Origin: Glandiceps talaboti
Taxonomy: Eukaryota; Hemichordata; Enteropneusta; Spengelidae
NCBI RefSeq assembly: GCF_964340395.1
Contig: NC_135559.1
Coordinates: 9,270,259-9,334,258, forward strand
Direction of reading: 5' to 3'
DNA: 64,000 nucleotides
The notes under the pieces are model-generated. The model was given only the letters and a program-made list of their open reading frames with translations, searched no databases and was not told the origin of the DNA. The translations under genes were made by a program, and so were the position numbers. Shown here one piece after another: positions 35,333 through 46,989 of the stretch. Each line of letters starts with the position of its first letter. Position 1 is the stretch's first letter.

Positions 35333-35399
35333 GAATATTGTGAAAGATTGCTTTCTTGCTGTGAGGATAAAAATGAATTTGTTAGGCTAGACATGATCA
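35333..35399 (+). CDS. Possible internal exon, weak
   Basis: Preceded by a plausible acceptor (pyrimidine-rich TTCACCCTTGTGTGTGTATTACAG) and ended by a plausible donor (ATCA then GTAAAA). The open frame reads EYCERLLSCCEDKNEFVRLD then MI. It is helical-looking and charged, unlike the surrounding translations, and not part of a repeat seen elsewhere. No protein family is recognised. Length (67 nt) fits an internal exon. It could be chance; supporting evidence would be a transcript or conservation. Confidence 0.2.
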
Positions 35400-35639
35400 G
35401 TAAAACATGTTTCTCAGTTTCTCATTTTTAGTCTGAATACAAAGTTGTAGTGATCGTAAAGTGGAATTTTCTGTTTTTGTTCGTTAGGTTGGTCAAAAAC
35501 CTCTTGTGGATAAAACAACTGTGTTTGTGAAATAGCAGTGTCACTCTCCAGTTGTGAGAATGACAAATTCTCAGTACGTGAGATTTTGCCTACTTACCAC
35601 CCTTAGCAGAAACACTGCATGTACATGGAATAGACAATA

Positions 35640-36105
35640 TACAGACAACCCCAGGCTCGTGACTTGACTGTAAATTCACCATTTCTCTTTGACCAAAATT
35701 CTATAATATCATCCAAAATAATGAACTGTATTTACATGTTTAGAATAATACCTGGAATAGACAATAGATGGAATAGACAATAGATGAAATAGACAATAGA
35801 TGGAAGACAATATATGGAATAAGCAATACATGGAATAGACACTACATGGAATAGAAAACACATGGAATAGACGATACATGGAATAAACAAATTTAACAAT
35901 ACATGGAATAGACAATACATGGAATAGACAATACGTGTACATGGAATAGACAATACATAATTTACAATACATAATTTACAATACATGGAATAGACAATAC
36001 ATGGAATAGACAATACAGAATTTACAATACAGTGTAGGAAACCCCAGTCTCGGGACTTGACTGTAAATTCACAATTTCTTTTTGACTAAAATTCAAGAAT
36101 ATCAT
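35640..36105 (+). repeat. 16-bp minisatellite inside a duplicated flank
   Basis: The core 35755-36030 is made of AATAGACAATACATGG variants, about 17 copies, with two TAATTTACAATACA interruptions. It is bounded by CTCGTGACTTGACTGTAAAT...AATATCATCCAAA on the left and CTCGGGACTTGACTGTAAAT...AATATCATCCAAAG on the right, so the array sits between direct repeats of about 80 bp. Minus frames here are artefacts. Confidence 0.92.
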
Positions 36106-36164
36106 CCAAAGACATCCAGCTACAAATGTATCATTACCATGTTTGATAACACTATTCACTGCAA

Positions 36165-36378
36165 ACATTGCCCAATAACAGGAGGGGGGTTCAATGTTAG
36201 TGCAGGAGGTAACCGGAGTACCTGGAGAAAACCTGCATTGTTCATTAGAGTCAAACTGAACGACATTTTTCTCACTTACAGTGTGGTAAACTTAATCAAA
36301 CCCTGAATGGGTTTGAACCCCGACCGCAGTAGTAATAGGCAAGTGGTTTAACCACTCGGCCACCGTCACCGCTAGATT
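36165..36378 (-). mobile_element. tRNA-derived SINE
   Basis: Read on the minus strand it starts GCGGTGACGGTGGCCGAGTG, with a Pol III A box TGGCCGAGTGG (36352-36362 on the plus strand), then TTAAACCACTTGCC. A B box GGTTCAAACCC (36309-36319) differs from GGTTCGANNCC at one base. The head resembles a Leu/Ser-type tRNA. The body has GCAGGTTTTCTCCAGGTAC, TCCGGTTACCTCCTGCA, a motif type I associate with invertebrate SINE cores. The tail is not obvious. The plus-strand 74-codon frame is incidental. Confidence 0.75.
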
Positions 36379-36419
36379 AAATCCTAACCATGTTTAATGA
36401 AAACACTGTTCAGCAGTAG

Positions 36420-36905
36420 TACACTTGAGTACGTAGGCAACCCTAGTCGAAAGACTTAATTGTACAAATGTAAATGTATTCATATATTATCGCGTATCTG
36501 AAATTCTAGAGTATCATCAAAGACATTGAATCTGTAGTGATCATTGCTATGGTAACAGCGCTTGTAGACTGAGCAGACAACCGGAGTCTAGGGACTATAA
36601 AACTGTATAAGATGTACTCTTATCTCAGTGATCGAAATTCTAAAATTATTAGCCAAGACATTGTCTGTTCACTGCGCCACACTGTCGAGATACATCATTA
36701 GCAGATCGTACCTCGTAGCCCTCATATCAAGAAGGTATGACCAGGTAATGATGTATCTCAACAGTGTAGTGGACAGGCTAAGTGAGACATTGAACCCGCA
36801 ACCATCAGTATTTGGTTTACAATAATATTTCTGACACACATAGTAGACAACTCCAGTCTAGGGGCTTGACCGTAAATGTCGGCGAACCTACTTCATGTTA
36901 TAGGG
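36420..36905 (+). repeat. Three further diverged copies of the 35.64-kb flank
   Basis: GGCAACCCTAGTCGAAAGAC near 36437, GACAACCGGAGTCTAGGGAC near 36579 and GACAACTCCAGTCTAGGGGC near 36846 correspond to GACAACCCCAGGCTCGTGAC near 35643. Each is followed by a diverged ATTCTA...ATCA(T)CCAAAGACATT block where present. Old tandem/dispersed family. Confidence 0.55.
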
Positions 36906-37104
36906 GGTCACATCATGAAACCAATAAAATAAAGATCAATGCTACAATGGCACAACTTGTTGCTGTTGTATTATTCATTATACTGCGGCTTATGTTACCA
37001 TTCCCTGGTGTAATCGAACCTTTAATGTCCAAGTAGTGATGCACTGACGGTCTGTCAATCATCTAATGGTTTATGGACTTCTACATGGCGAATTCTTTAG
37101 AAAT

Positions 37105-37455
37105 GTCTTGAATGTGTGGAAAGCTAAATACAACATTGCGTGGTTCTAAAGCCTTTCTAAATTTACCCTTCTCTTTAAACTGTCATCTTTTTAAAGACAC
37201 CGTAGGGGAAAATCGTGCAAGATTTAAAGACTAGGTAAAATATTTGGTGCAGAAATATAGAGAAATGCATTTAAGGTGCAATACAAGATTGTACGGTTCT
37301 GAGAACCTTAAGCCTTCATAGATTTTTCCCTTCTAGTATTAGTAAACTGCCATGGTTACAAAGACACCGTGGGTGGGTGGTGGAGGAGGAATCTTGCAGG
37401 AAGAATGATGGAAACTGAGAAATAATTAGGTCGAAATGTTTTTAGATTGAAAGGT
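37105..37455 (+). repeat. Two-unit tandem duplication, about 170 bp
   Basis: GTGGTTCTAAAGCCTTTCTA, TTACCCTTCTCT, CTGTCATC, AAAGACACCGTAGGGG is followed by ACGGTTCTGAGAACCTTAAG, TTTCCCTTCTAGT, CTGCCATGG, AAAGACACCGTGGGTG. Both continue with AATC(G/T)TGCA. Confidence 0.65.
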
Positions 37456-37459
37456 GTAG

Positions 37460-38165
37460 TATTATGTTTCATGCAGATATCTTGAGAAATAATTGGATGT
37501 GATGGCTTAATGATTTCAGTATCATTTTCTATATTCCAAAAGTAGATACCACTTGCAATGGTAAGATACATGACATGTATAATAACCCATGTCCCCTTCC
37601 TGAATCAATTTGAAATGGATTTAAACTGAATTGATAAGGGATTTTACATCTCGTTGCTGATCTTGCGATTCGCAAATACAAAAAAAAGGTATGCAACAAC
37701 AGTTGTCAAACATGTGATCATGGTCAAGCTTTTGACGTGGCCATGTGTGATGACGTTGAAAACAATAGTGTTGCTAAGTGTTTGACACTTTCAGCTTGAC
37801 CACCCTCACCTGGCTGCTAAGGATGAAATGACTCATGTGGGATCTCGTGAGATCTGCCACAAGACGAAAAACGGCTTATTAGTTCAATCGGTTCAAAACC
37901 AGAAAACTGAGTAATGGATTTAAATTCGTTACTTTTGCTTTACATGTGTGCATTGGTTTGGACCCCCTAACCCTTCTATATTTGTACCTCATTATACCCC
38001 AGGTTGTTAGGAATCAATTTGATTAAATCAGTTCATACTGCTTAGTGCATGTGGGAACAGAACTGACTTTAATGTGATTTTGAACCAGTTTAAAATTCTA
38101 GGTTGGGACACGACTTGAATACAAAATAGATAAAGATTGACTTGGATGCATATACCACCTACATG
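37460..38165. other. No gene seen
   Basis: Nothing supported. Confidence 0.4.
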
Positions 38166-38400
38166 TATCCTGCCATCCATCCATCCATCCACCTACCTTC
38201 CCATCCAATCATCCATCCATCCATCCATCCAACCATCCATTCATCCATCCATACATCCATCCATCCATCCACCCATCCATCCATCCATCCATCCATCCAT
38301 CCACCTATCCATCCATCCATCCATCCATTCATCCATCCATCTATCCATCCATCCATCCATCTATCCATCCATCCATCCATCCATCCACCTATCCATCTGT
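38166..38400. repeat. (CATC)n microsatellite
   Basis: About 235 bp of CATC units with ACC, TTC and ATC interruptions. His-Pro-Ser (plus) and Met-Asp-Gly-Trp (minus) frames are artefacts. Confidence 0.97.
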
Positions 38401-39025
38401 CTAACCTTTATTTGCAAGTTTTATTAACGTGACAGATGTCCTAGTTTTACCACCACCTTTTTAGAGAGGATGATATATGAGATAAGTGACATGAGATCAA
38501 CATAGTATAACATACATTCCATGGCTTTACTGTAAACGATTAGTTAGTATATCCATACATGTATCTAAGGCCTAATAAAATAGCTTGTCCAATGACCTCA
38601 CAAGATGACGTACATGCATTTGTGTGCTTTTCAACCACTGTTCATAATTCTCGTTTTATACTGAATTATAAAAACGACAACTTTAAAAAAAGAAGCTAAC
38701 AGTAACACATACATTTACATGTACTGCTCATGTCACCCCCTCGCCCAGAGACTTAGAGACTTGTCTAGACCCCCTAAGTTTCTAGTATTTTTCTCTTCTA
38801 ATATTCAGTCAGCAAGAACATACTCTGAATTTTAACATGACTTGAACTCATTCACCTTTTGGTTACAGAAGACTGGTATTCGTTTATTTCTTGAATTTAC
38901 GAGTTTAAACTGTGAGGCTACATTTTTCTAGATCCTGTGTTGTTGGTTATTACCTTCCCAAACTTCACTTTAAAAATAGATGTCTAATTTATATTTCTAC
39001 ATTTACCTAGTACATATTATGTCAA
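38401..39025. other. No gene seen
   Basis: Nothing supported. Confidence 0.4.
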
Positions 39026-39029
39026 ACTT

Positions 39030-39170
39030 TCTTCAGTAACTAGAAAATATTAATGACCTAACTAGGGGTTACACATACTTCTCGGCTTCAACGTGGAATG
39101 ACAAAGCCCCTTAGGTCAGTCATATTTTCCTTGGCTGGATCAATGAATAAAGAGAAATATTGGAGAGTAA
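39030..39170. mobile_element. F1 foldback element
   Basis: CTAGAAAATATTAATGACCT, ACTAGGGGTTA on the left; AAAGCCCCTTAGGTCAGTCA, TATTTTCCTTGGCTGGATCA and AGAAATATTGGAGAGTAATA on the right. Confidence 0.7.
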
Positions 39171-39639
39171 TATCTAAATATAGTTTGAAAAGAGATGATT
39201 GACTATTATTATGGCGTAAACAGATACAATGTGTATGATGGAGAAGACCTCCCAGGTATATTAGATGAAAATAATTTGATTTAGTTTTCATATTTTGAGA
39301 ATGAAGAATCAGTAGAAGTTAAAAATACCCTGTATGTTGATATTGAAAGTATGACCGGGTCACAATGAAAATAAGAGGGTTTGTAGAATTTGCTATCTAG
39401 CAGATATATACTGTACGGTAGTCGGTGAAAACATGTCTAGAGAAATAACTGATGTATATGTAGCTGTCAGGTATAGTGAAGTTTTCTATTCGTTTTTTTT
39501 TTCTTGTTGCTATTTCGTTATGATTGATTTTGCAAATGTCAGAATAACAAACTGCATTAGTCTTCATAATTTGATGTAGTAGTAGTGATTTTGTATGCTT
39601 GTATTTGTAATGACAACTATTAGGAATTTATATAAGATA

Positions 39640-40760
39640 AATTTTGACAGCAGACGACAGGAGAGATTTTAGCATTGACAAATTTTACAAATTTTCAATC
39701 ATTTATTTCAATGTGTTTACTTCATTTTGGTAAATTTATACCAGGTAACAGCCAAATTTTTGACAGCAGACGACAGGAATTTATTATTTTTAGCAAATTT
39801 TACTCATTTACAATAATTTATTCCATATATTCCCTTCATTTTGGTAAATTTATGCAAAGTATAAACAGCCAAATTTTTGACAGCAGACGATGTTAGTCAT
39901 CAATAAGTTTCACACATTTGCAATCATTTATTCACATTATTTACTTCATTCTGGTTAATCCAGACCAGACGACAGCCAAATTTTTGACAGCTGGTTACAG
40001 AAAATTTAGCATCAAGAGATTTGACATATTTCCGATAATGTTTTTAACTTATTCTTCATTTTGGTAAATTTATAAAAGGTAATAACCAAATTTTTGACAG
40101 CAGACAATGGGAAATTTTTTCATCATCAAATTTACAATCATTTATATTTATTCACATTTTTGTTGACTTCATTTTGGTCAGTCCAGACCAGATAACATCC
40201 AAATTTTTGGCAGCATAATATACAGATTTTATCATCAACCACTTTTCAGATTATTTTTTCTGTCCTATTCAATTAATGTTTAGTAAATTACACAAGGTAA
40301 CAGGGAAATTTTTGACAGCCGACTGCATGAACTTTTTATCATTATAACAAATATTGCACATTTACAATAATTTTTTCACACTATTTATTTCATTTTGGTC
40401 AGTCCAGCGCAGACGAAAGCCATATTTTTGACAGCAGACGACAGAAATCTGAGCATCAACAAAATTTACACATTTCCAATAATTTTGTCCAACCGCATTT
40501 TGGCAAATTTATACAAGGTAAACAGGCAAATTTTTGATTACAGATGACATGGAATTGTTATCATTGATAAATGTATACAATAATTAATTCACATTAGTTG
40601 ACTTCATTGTTGTCAATCCAGACCAGACTACAACCAAATTTTTGACAGCAGGCGACATAAAATTTTCATCATCAACCATGGTACACTTCATTTTGGTATT
40701 AAAGTCCAACAACAAAGTAACAGCCAAATATTTGCAGAGATACAACAAGAATTCTTTGTA
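39640..40760 (+). repeat. Tandem array, about 110-bp unit, about 11 copies
   Basis: Core block AGCCAAATTTTTGACAGCAG, ACGACAG recurs near 39645, 39753, 39872, 39977, 40088, 40200, 40303, 40420, 40526, 40636 and 40725. It alternates with TTCATTTTGGTAAATTTATA or TTCATTTTGGTCAGTCCAGA blocks. The two alternating spacer types suggest an older dimer unit of about 220 bp. No coding sense. Confidence 0.93.
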
Positions 40761-40876
40761 CCAAATTGTACACATTTTGATGTATAGATAACAGCCATAC
40801 TGTCCTTATGATATCAAAATATATCTTACCTACAGACGTAATATTTTCCCCTTTATATTTGAAATGATTTTTGTCA

Positions 40877-41235
40877 TTTAGGCCTAAAGCAAAATTGTTT
40901 GGTTCCGGTTACCTGACCCTACCTAGTTTTTCACTGCCAACCCTAAACATTTTTTTACATATTCAAGAAAAAATCAAAAAAAATCGTGAAAATTGTGAAG
41001 TCTTGCGAGTAATAGTGGATGTGGAAACTGACATCAACATAAAAAGACAATATAAAACTGTTCTTCCAATCTGTAATGGCTGTATATCTGATGAGAAGAA
41101 ACCAATAACACAGAGACCATACGGAAAACAACGGAAAACATAACTACCTGAACCTGATGCTCACACATGGAAAATAAAAAGATTAGAAAAAAAAAACAAT
41201 CTTCCTACCCCACCTATTCTAAAATTATCTGTCTG
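40877..41235 (+). mobile_element. F3 element
   Basis: TTAGGCCTAAAGCAAAATTG, TTTGGTTCCGGTTACC to CTACCCCACCTATTCTAAAA. It holds a 90-codon frame starting with an ATG outside the element. That frame is disrupted in the sister copies at 4.46 and 31.77 kb, so it is not believed to be a gene. The right terminal repeat is not preserved. Confidence 0.85.
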
Positions 41236-41514
41236 ACATGGAAGTAGCTGTAGTTTACTTCTTACACATTAGGATAGGATTTCTATTGAAATAGACCCAA
41301 GCATTATGTAGCAGAATAAGGACTATTTAGGACATGGTTTTCACATTATAGTCTCAATATAGAATATTTGTATAAATAACATGTAAGATATTTGGTATTT
41401 TGATTAATTGGGAACTTGTATTTTTAACTTATAACATTTTATTGTCACTTTTGATTTAATTTGACAGGTTTCTTTCATTTCCTCTGAAATACTACCCTGA
41501 GTCTAATAATGTAT

Positions 41515-42135
41515 ATGTAACAGCCCATGACACGTTTATGCCAATGTGACACACTGGTGGTATTTACATGAGTACTTTACAGTGTACCATATTTAAGCAG
41601 AGCAAGTGAGAGTGTATATACTAGTTGAAAACACTTCAGGCAGGAATGGTAATGTGACAGAACCCCATGACGGGCGAGTGCAAGTGTGCCGTACTGGGGG
41701 TATTTGCGTAAGTGCTTGCAATGTTACCTGCACTCGTACTTTCATGCAGGAGTGACAATGTAACAGAACCCCTTGACGCACGAGTGCAAGTGTGGCGTAC
41801 TGGAGGTATTTGCATAAGTGCTTGCAATGTTCTCTGTGCCTGTACTTTCACGAGTATAGTAAGTGAAAGTGCAGTAGAAAACACTGCAAGCATGAGTGTA
41901 AATGCCCATGAGTACTCACACTGGAACTCACTTGGAATGAGGTTCTGTTATTATTACATATGTTTATCTGAAATGGCAAATTTCCATAAAAAATCATGCA
42001 ATATGATGACACAATCTTGTGTGTAGCGAACGATTGCATCCTCATTTGCATATAATTTGCATGCTATAATGTTTCGATATTGCACTGTAGTGAAAATACC
42101 GCGAGTGAAAATACGCACCAGTGTAAGAAATCTCT
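41515..42135 (+). mobile_element. F4 repeat with triplicated head
   Basis: The head (CCCCATGACGGGCGAGTGCA...GTACTGGGGGTATTTGC) is present three times, near 41520, 41655 and 41765, before a single body. Body: ATGTTTATCTGAAATGGCAA, GTGTGTAGCGAACGATTGCA, then two ATTTGCAT octamers at 42044-42051 and 42055-42062. A further partial copy may lie at 42240-42375. Five open frames here are repeat-derived. Confidence 0.88.
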
Positions 42136-42375
42136 GGTACATATGTAATAATATCCTGAGTAACGTCTTGAAAAAGCCCCCAGAGATGCAAAGCTAGTTG
42201 GAGATTTAAGCCAATTCTGTATTCATTACCATGACAACACTGAATATGCCACACTGGCATTTACATGTACATAGGGTTCTGTTACTAGAAACAGTAAATT
42301 CATAAAACGAATTGTTCTCTTGTTTGCATACAGCTGTGCAGTAATCAAGTTTTGGTATCACATTGCAGTTTTTAC

Positions 42376-44060
42376 CTCAAGGCACAATTTGATATGTTTA
42401 TGTTTTTAGTTAAGGTCCTTGTCACATATAGATAGATGTTCTTTACTAAGAAAGAAAGAAGAAGGAAGATTGCACCTCGATGGTAAATTTGACTAAAAAT
42501 CAAAATTCTTCATTTTCTCCAAACTTTCCCATATGAATGAAAGCTTGTTCCTGTTCCTTTTGACATAATAAAAGATATTTTGTGATTCACCGTCTTGTTT
42601 TCAAGAAAATTGTCAATCTTTATTTTCCGATAGTTTTACTTCACATATGATTTGGCAGCCATATTGGATTCTAAAATGTCTCAATGTTGATAACATTTTG
42701 GTCTCTATTTGAAAAATGGTGTATGATGACCCGCGATTTGTTCTATCTTTATTTTAACTGAGAATAGGTTGCTGTTTTTCTGAACAAAGAGCAAAAGTTT
42801 AAACAGTTTATTCCTGAGGGGAAAGAGTCTTCCGTTAATCATGAAAATTTCTGTTTAGAAACAAAGTTTGATTTTTTAGTGCCGCCAAGGTACTGGCATG
42901 GTACCCCAAGACACCTGTGTGAATCAAATAACGTCTGTGTTTTAAATCCCTTGATGATGAAGAATTATAGACTATTACTTCTAATGATCGAACAAAAGAC
43001 TTAATTTTGTGGTAAAATGGATTTTTTGTTTTCAATTTTCATAATTGGTATTCAGTGAATTCATGTAAGAAGATTTTAACTGCATAATACACAGGAAATG
43101 ATCAATATGTTGTTTGGATGATTGATGTACAGTGATTGTACACAAGTAAATATTTTAGATTTTTTTTAAAAACAAATATTTAGGACATGCAAACATACAT
43201 GCATGTACAAGTACTGTTGATCTTCATAACATGGGTATGGGTTTTGCAGACCAAGGTTGTAAGGTGGAAGGGCTCGACTTTAGGAGGGTTTGCAAGTTGT
43301 ATTATCGAAGTCCACAAATTCCGGGCCATAAAAATGTTATCATATATGTATGTCTTATATGTATGTAGCATGGAAACATCATTTGAATTATATATAATCA
43401 CATACATTGAGAATATTATCTTATAAATAATGTTGTTATAGTGACTCCGACACAAAAACCAAAGCCAGAGCAACGAGTAAACGGATATAGGTGCGCATGC
43501 AAATTGTCATAGTTGCATAGTTTACCACTGTCACCAGGGTGCATGATATATTGGAAAATATTGTACAGGTTCAATGTATTGTGCACTGTGTTGAATTCAA
43601 TAGGAAGTGATACTAGGTAGATGATATTATGATAAATGTCCTTTATAATTATACTGATTCATATAGTTATTAAAAAAAATAATACATACACGAATTAAAT
43701 TCTCATTACTTGAAATAGAAATTGACCACATATCATGAAAGGAACAATCATTCAATGGCCTTACTAAAATAAATTAAAAAGTTCTATTCATAGAATCAAA
43801 AAAGTTTCTATGAATCCCAAATTTTCACACATCTTGTCAGCATTGTTCTACAAAGTACAATGGGCCATTGTTATATTCTCACCTTGGATTTCCTCATGGT
43901 CACCATGGCTTTTGTTCAATGCACTACACATGTATACATTACTATAGGCGTGCACAAATTCTATTTTAACTCTCTAGCATGAGGGAAAATGTTATTGCAG
44001 GTACCGAGAATTGACTTGCCTTGAGAACTCTTTGATATCAGATGATACATATATAGGCTA
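42376..44060. other. No gene supported
   Basis: A 79-codon frame at 43187-43426 includes a stretch after GGTTTTGCAG that could be an exon (TKVVRWKGSTLGGF) but lacks a convincing donor or known family. Otherwise AT-rich single-copy-looking sequence. Confidence 0.35.
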
Positions 44061-44065
44061 GAGGC

Positions 44066-44385
44066 TATCTATGGCTTCAAATCTCATCTTACATCTAGGT
44101 TAATCAGGTTCTGAGATGAAATTTGAAATTTAAACGAGTCCATTCACACAGTCATTAACATCTTTGTTAATCACAGAATTCTGTCCAATTAAAGTGCTTA
44201 TTGGAGGAAGTTACATAATGTCCAAAAACAGTACATTTGTCAGCTCAGGATGCTACTTATACATTGTTTACACTATTCTAACAGTTGGGGGTTTACTCAT
44301 TTACATGAACAACTTTTGGTTCATGATTTCTCAGTGAGCCAGATGAGGTGTAGAGAGATCGTCTGATTTGATTGAAGCCATATAA
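44066..44385 (+). mobile_element. F8 element
   Basis: Begins ATGGCTTCAAATCTCATC and ends GATTTGATTGAAGCCAT, an imperfect inverted repeat. The interior (AATCACAGAATTCTGTCC, TTACATAATGTCCAAA, GGGGGTTTACTCATTT, AACAACTTTTGGTTCATGA) is found in reverse orientation at 56.27-56.59 kb. Non-coding. Confidence 0.75.
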
Positions 44386-44529
44386 CATCGAGACTAGATG
44401 ATAGAAAGAATGTGTAGTTTTACATGTATAATTATACGTTGAATATTTGGATTATTTATCAAGATTTCTGCCTGGATAGCTGTAAACAATGAGACATGTA
44501 AGTTAGTGAGTTTTATTTCTCGTATTTAA

Positions 44530-44812
44530 TGTTTTCACTGACAATTCATCACATTATACATGCACAAGCCAACATATTGTCTGTGAACAGAAAATATGGA
44601 TATATATACCCTGGTCATTCTGTGATGTGATGACAATTATAATACCCTATCTATGTCACTCCTTCTGCTGTGTTTGAAATGTGAATCAAAACATTCCAAA
44701 TTGCCATAATTTCTCCCCTTCTTTTCCGGGAGTATAATGATATTATTCTCCAATATTTTTCTTCATTCAGCCGGAAAATACTCGTGATCAAAATAAATAA
44801 TTATTTATCAAA
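44530..44812 (+). mobile_element. F1 element, flank plus left arm only
   Basis: CATGCACAAGCCAACATATT, GAACAGAAAATATGGATATA, TATACCCTGGTCATTCTG and TATGTCACTCCTTCTG lead into TATTATTCTCCAATATTTTTC, TTCATTCAGCCGGAAAATAC, after which the palindrome stops. The best-preserved left arm of the family. Confidence 0.75.
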
Positions 44813-45120
44813 TAACAAACATGTGTTACTCACAAAGATTGTTATATCTGTAACATTATGACCTTTCATAATATTCAAACAAGATTTCCATGGAAACTAC
44901 AATTCTACAGAAGAAAAATAATGAAAAATTTGTTGACATTTCCATTCTGGCTATTGAGTGACTTTATAGGTAAATATGTTGTAGGAATATATAATGACTA
45001 TGTATCATAGTTTCGACATGTGTCTAGATAGTATTATTACATATGCAGGCATGATTGTGGTAGGATATAGTTTCAGATTTATACGTAGGTCAATCTATGA
45101 AGTCTGACAGAAAATGCATG

Positions 45121-45151
45121 TACACACACATACATACACACACACACACAC

Positions 45152-45184
<33 letters not shown>

Positions 45185-45185
45185 T

Positions 45186-45216
<31 letters not shown>

Positions 45217-45388
45217 TAGCATACAGTGTTACACACATGTATACAGACTTCTCCTAGGTACACATGTACATGTACATACATATTCACACTCAACATACTT
45301 GTACAATCACACTCATACATACACACACACATACACACATACATACACACATATACACATACACACACATACATACACACACATATAC

Positions 45389-45440
<52 letters not shown>

Positions 45441-45441
45441 C
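45121..45441. repeat. (CA)n/(CATA)n microsatellite
   Basis: Compound array, interrupted at 45220-45325 by unique sequence with TACACATGTACATGTACATA. Frames on both strands are artefacts. Confidence 0.96.
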
Positions 45442-45984
45442 TGCAAAGTAAACAATTTCAAGAGAGTTCAGAAGTATTTCAAGACTGTCCTTTGGTGACC
45501 TAAGTCAGGACAGTTTCAGGCCTCAGTCCTCCATGTACATTGTATATCACAGTTAATCCAACACTTTTAAATCGTCTTAGTAATGAGTTCTGTCTTCTAT
45601 AGTTACTAGCAATGATTACATACAGTATATTTTGACAGTAAGTAGGACAACATACATGTAAGTGCATGAATTCTTCGTATGAAAAGAAAACTGCAGGAGA
45701 ACATTGATATCTGAACTGTCTCTCTATAGTTAACCTGTATTGAGTAGAATATCATGAAAGTGCTCACCACGATTATCTACAATACAACTGCAGTCATGAT
45801 AATAGTGAAGTAGGTACAGTGAATATGTATAGTTTGATGCTTTGACATTTACTAAATCTGCTTTTGCAATGAACTGTACATTGTGCAATAGTGAGCAAAT
45901 CTTCCAGTGGGTCATTTGTTAGGATTACAATAGATGTTTTGTCTCATCGTCACTCTCCAAAGGCATATATGAAACATTGCTAAA

Positions 45985-46965
45985 TTGTATGCATGTTTTC
46001 ATCCGGATTGCACTGTCTTAATATGAGACATATGCAAAGCTAAACCGAGACTTGAGCACTGAAATCCCTGTCTCGACTTGTCGGCTTTGTTTCCCGTAAC
46101 TTTTGCAAGTTGCATGATGCCAGCCTATATGACAATTTACTTGTGGTGATGCCGATGAGATGTACATCTAAATGGCATACACAAGTCAACATCTCAGGAC
46201 AGTGTACGCGTGTTTTCATCTGGATTACTCTTAATGAGACATATTCACAAGCTGAACTGAGAATTGTGTATTGACTCTAGCTAGCTTGTTTTCAGTAACT
46301 TTTGCTAGTCGCATGACGTCATCCCATAACAACTTATGTACGGTGATGCTGACAGGATGTTTTTATCTGTATTGCACTTAGGCCAAAGAAAAAAAGAATT
46401 GTTTCTGCGTCATCCCATAACAACTTATGTACAATGTACGTTGATGCTGACAGGATGTTTTTATCTGTATTGCACTGAGGCCAAAGAAAAAAAGAATCAT
46501 TTCTGGTCAGGGTGCACATCACCTAAATACCCTCGCATCGGTCTTTTTGTGTGTTTTTCCAGCCCATGCAGTCTACAGATCTGGGGAAACACAAAAACAA
46601 CCCTTCCTACTTCAGTGAAGACAACTGCAGAGCCAATTGTGAACAAGCAAATGACATCTGCTCTACATACACACTTGCTCTAAAGTACTAAATAAAATGA
46701 ACAATAGCTGCCATAAATAGTAAATTGAGTGACAGGTTTGTTGAGAATAAAACAACAACAACAACAACAACAACAAAACGTGTCGCACATTAGACAGAAT
46801 TTCCTGACCAGAAACAATTTTTTTTTTTTTTTGGCCTTACTAATGAGACATATATACAGAGCCTGAACAAGACTTTGGCACCTACATTGTAATCTCTGTC
46901 TTGACTCTTCAGGTTCTTAAAAAAATATAGTTTCCAGTAACTCGTCCAAGTTGTATGACATCAAT
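45985..46965 (+). repeat. Tandem array, about 240-bp unit, interrupted by an F3-type element
   Basis: Units carry GTTTTCATCCGGATTGCACT, TAATATGAGACATATGCAAA, TCTCGACTTGTCGGCTTTGT-like, GTAACTTTTGCAAGTTGCAT and GGTGATGCCGATGAGATGT. Copies start near 46000 and 46210; the third runs 46425-46475 and resumes at 46840. TGACGTCA, a full CRE-type palindrome, lies at 46314-46321. Confidence 0.8.
46476..46839. mobile_element. F3-type MITE inserted in the array
   Basis: Left end AGGCCAAAGAAAAAAAGAAT, TTCTGGTCAGG; right end CCTGACCAGAAACAA, a T-run, GGCCTT: an inverted repeat of about 34 bp. It splits the array unit between TTGCACT and ACTAATGAGACAT, so ACT may be a 3-bp duplication. A (CAA)n run lies at 46748-46776. 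The terminal AGGCCNAA...TTGTTT resembles F3, but the interior differs. The left 27 bp are also duplicated at 46380-46406. Confidence 0.75.
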
Positions 46966-46989
46966 AATGCTATGGTATGGGTTGGTGCA

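Noticed and set aside
36301-36378. Functional tRNA gene
   Set aside because: The A and B boxes are present, but the acceptor stem does not close and a SINE body follows, so it is a SINE head.
38137-38432. His-Pro-Ser and Met-Asp-Gly-Trp repeat proteins
   Set aside because: Translations of the CATC microsatellite.
40871-41143. 90-codon frame in an F3 element
   Set aside because: The same stretch in sister F3 copies at 4.46 and 31.77 kb has stops and frame changes, so the frame is not maintained.
43241-43340. Possible exon after GGTTTTGCAG
   Set aside because: The open stretch TKVVRWKGSTLGGF is short and no good donor follows before low-complexity sequence.
46314-46321. TGACGTCA as a functional CRE
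   Set aside because: It lies in one unit of a tandem array and is not kept in the other units or near any gene.
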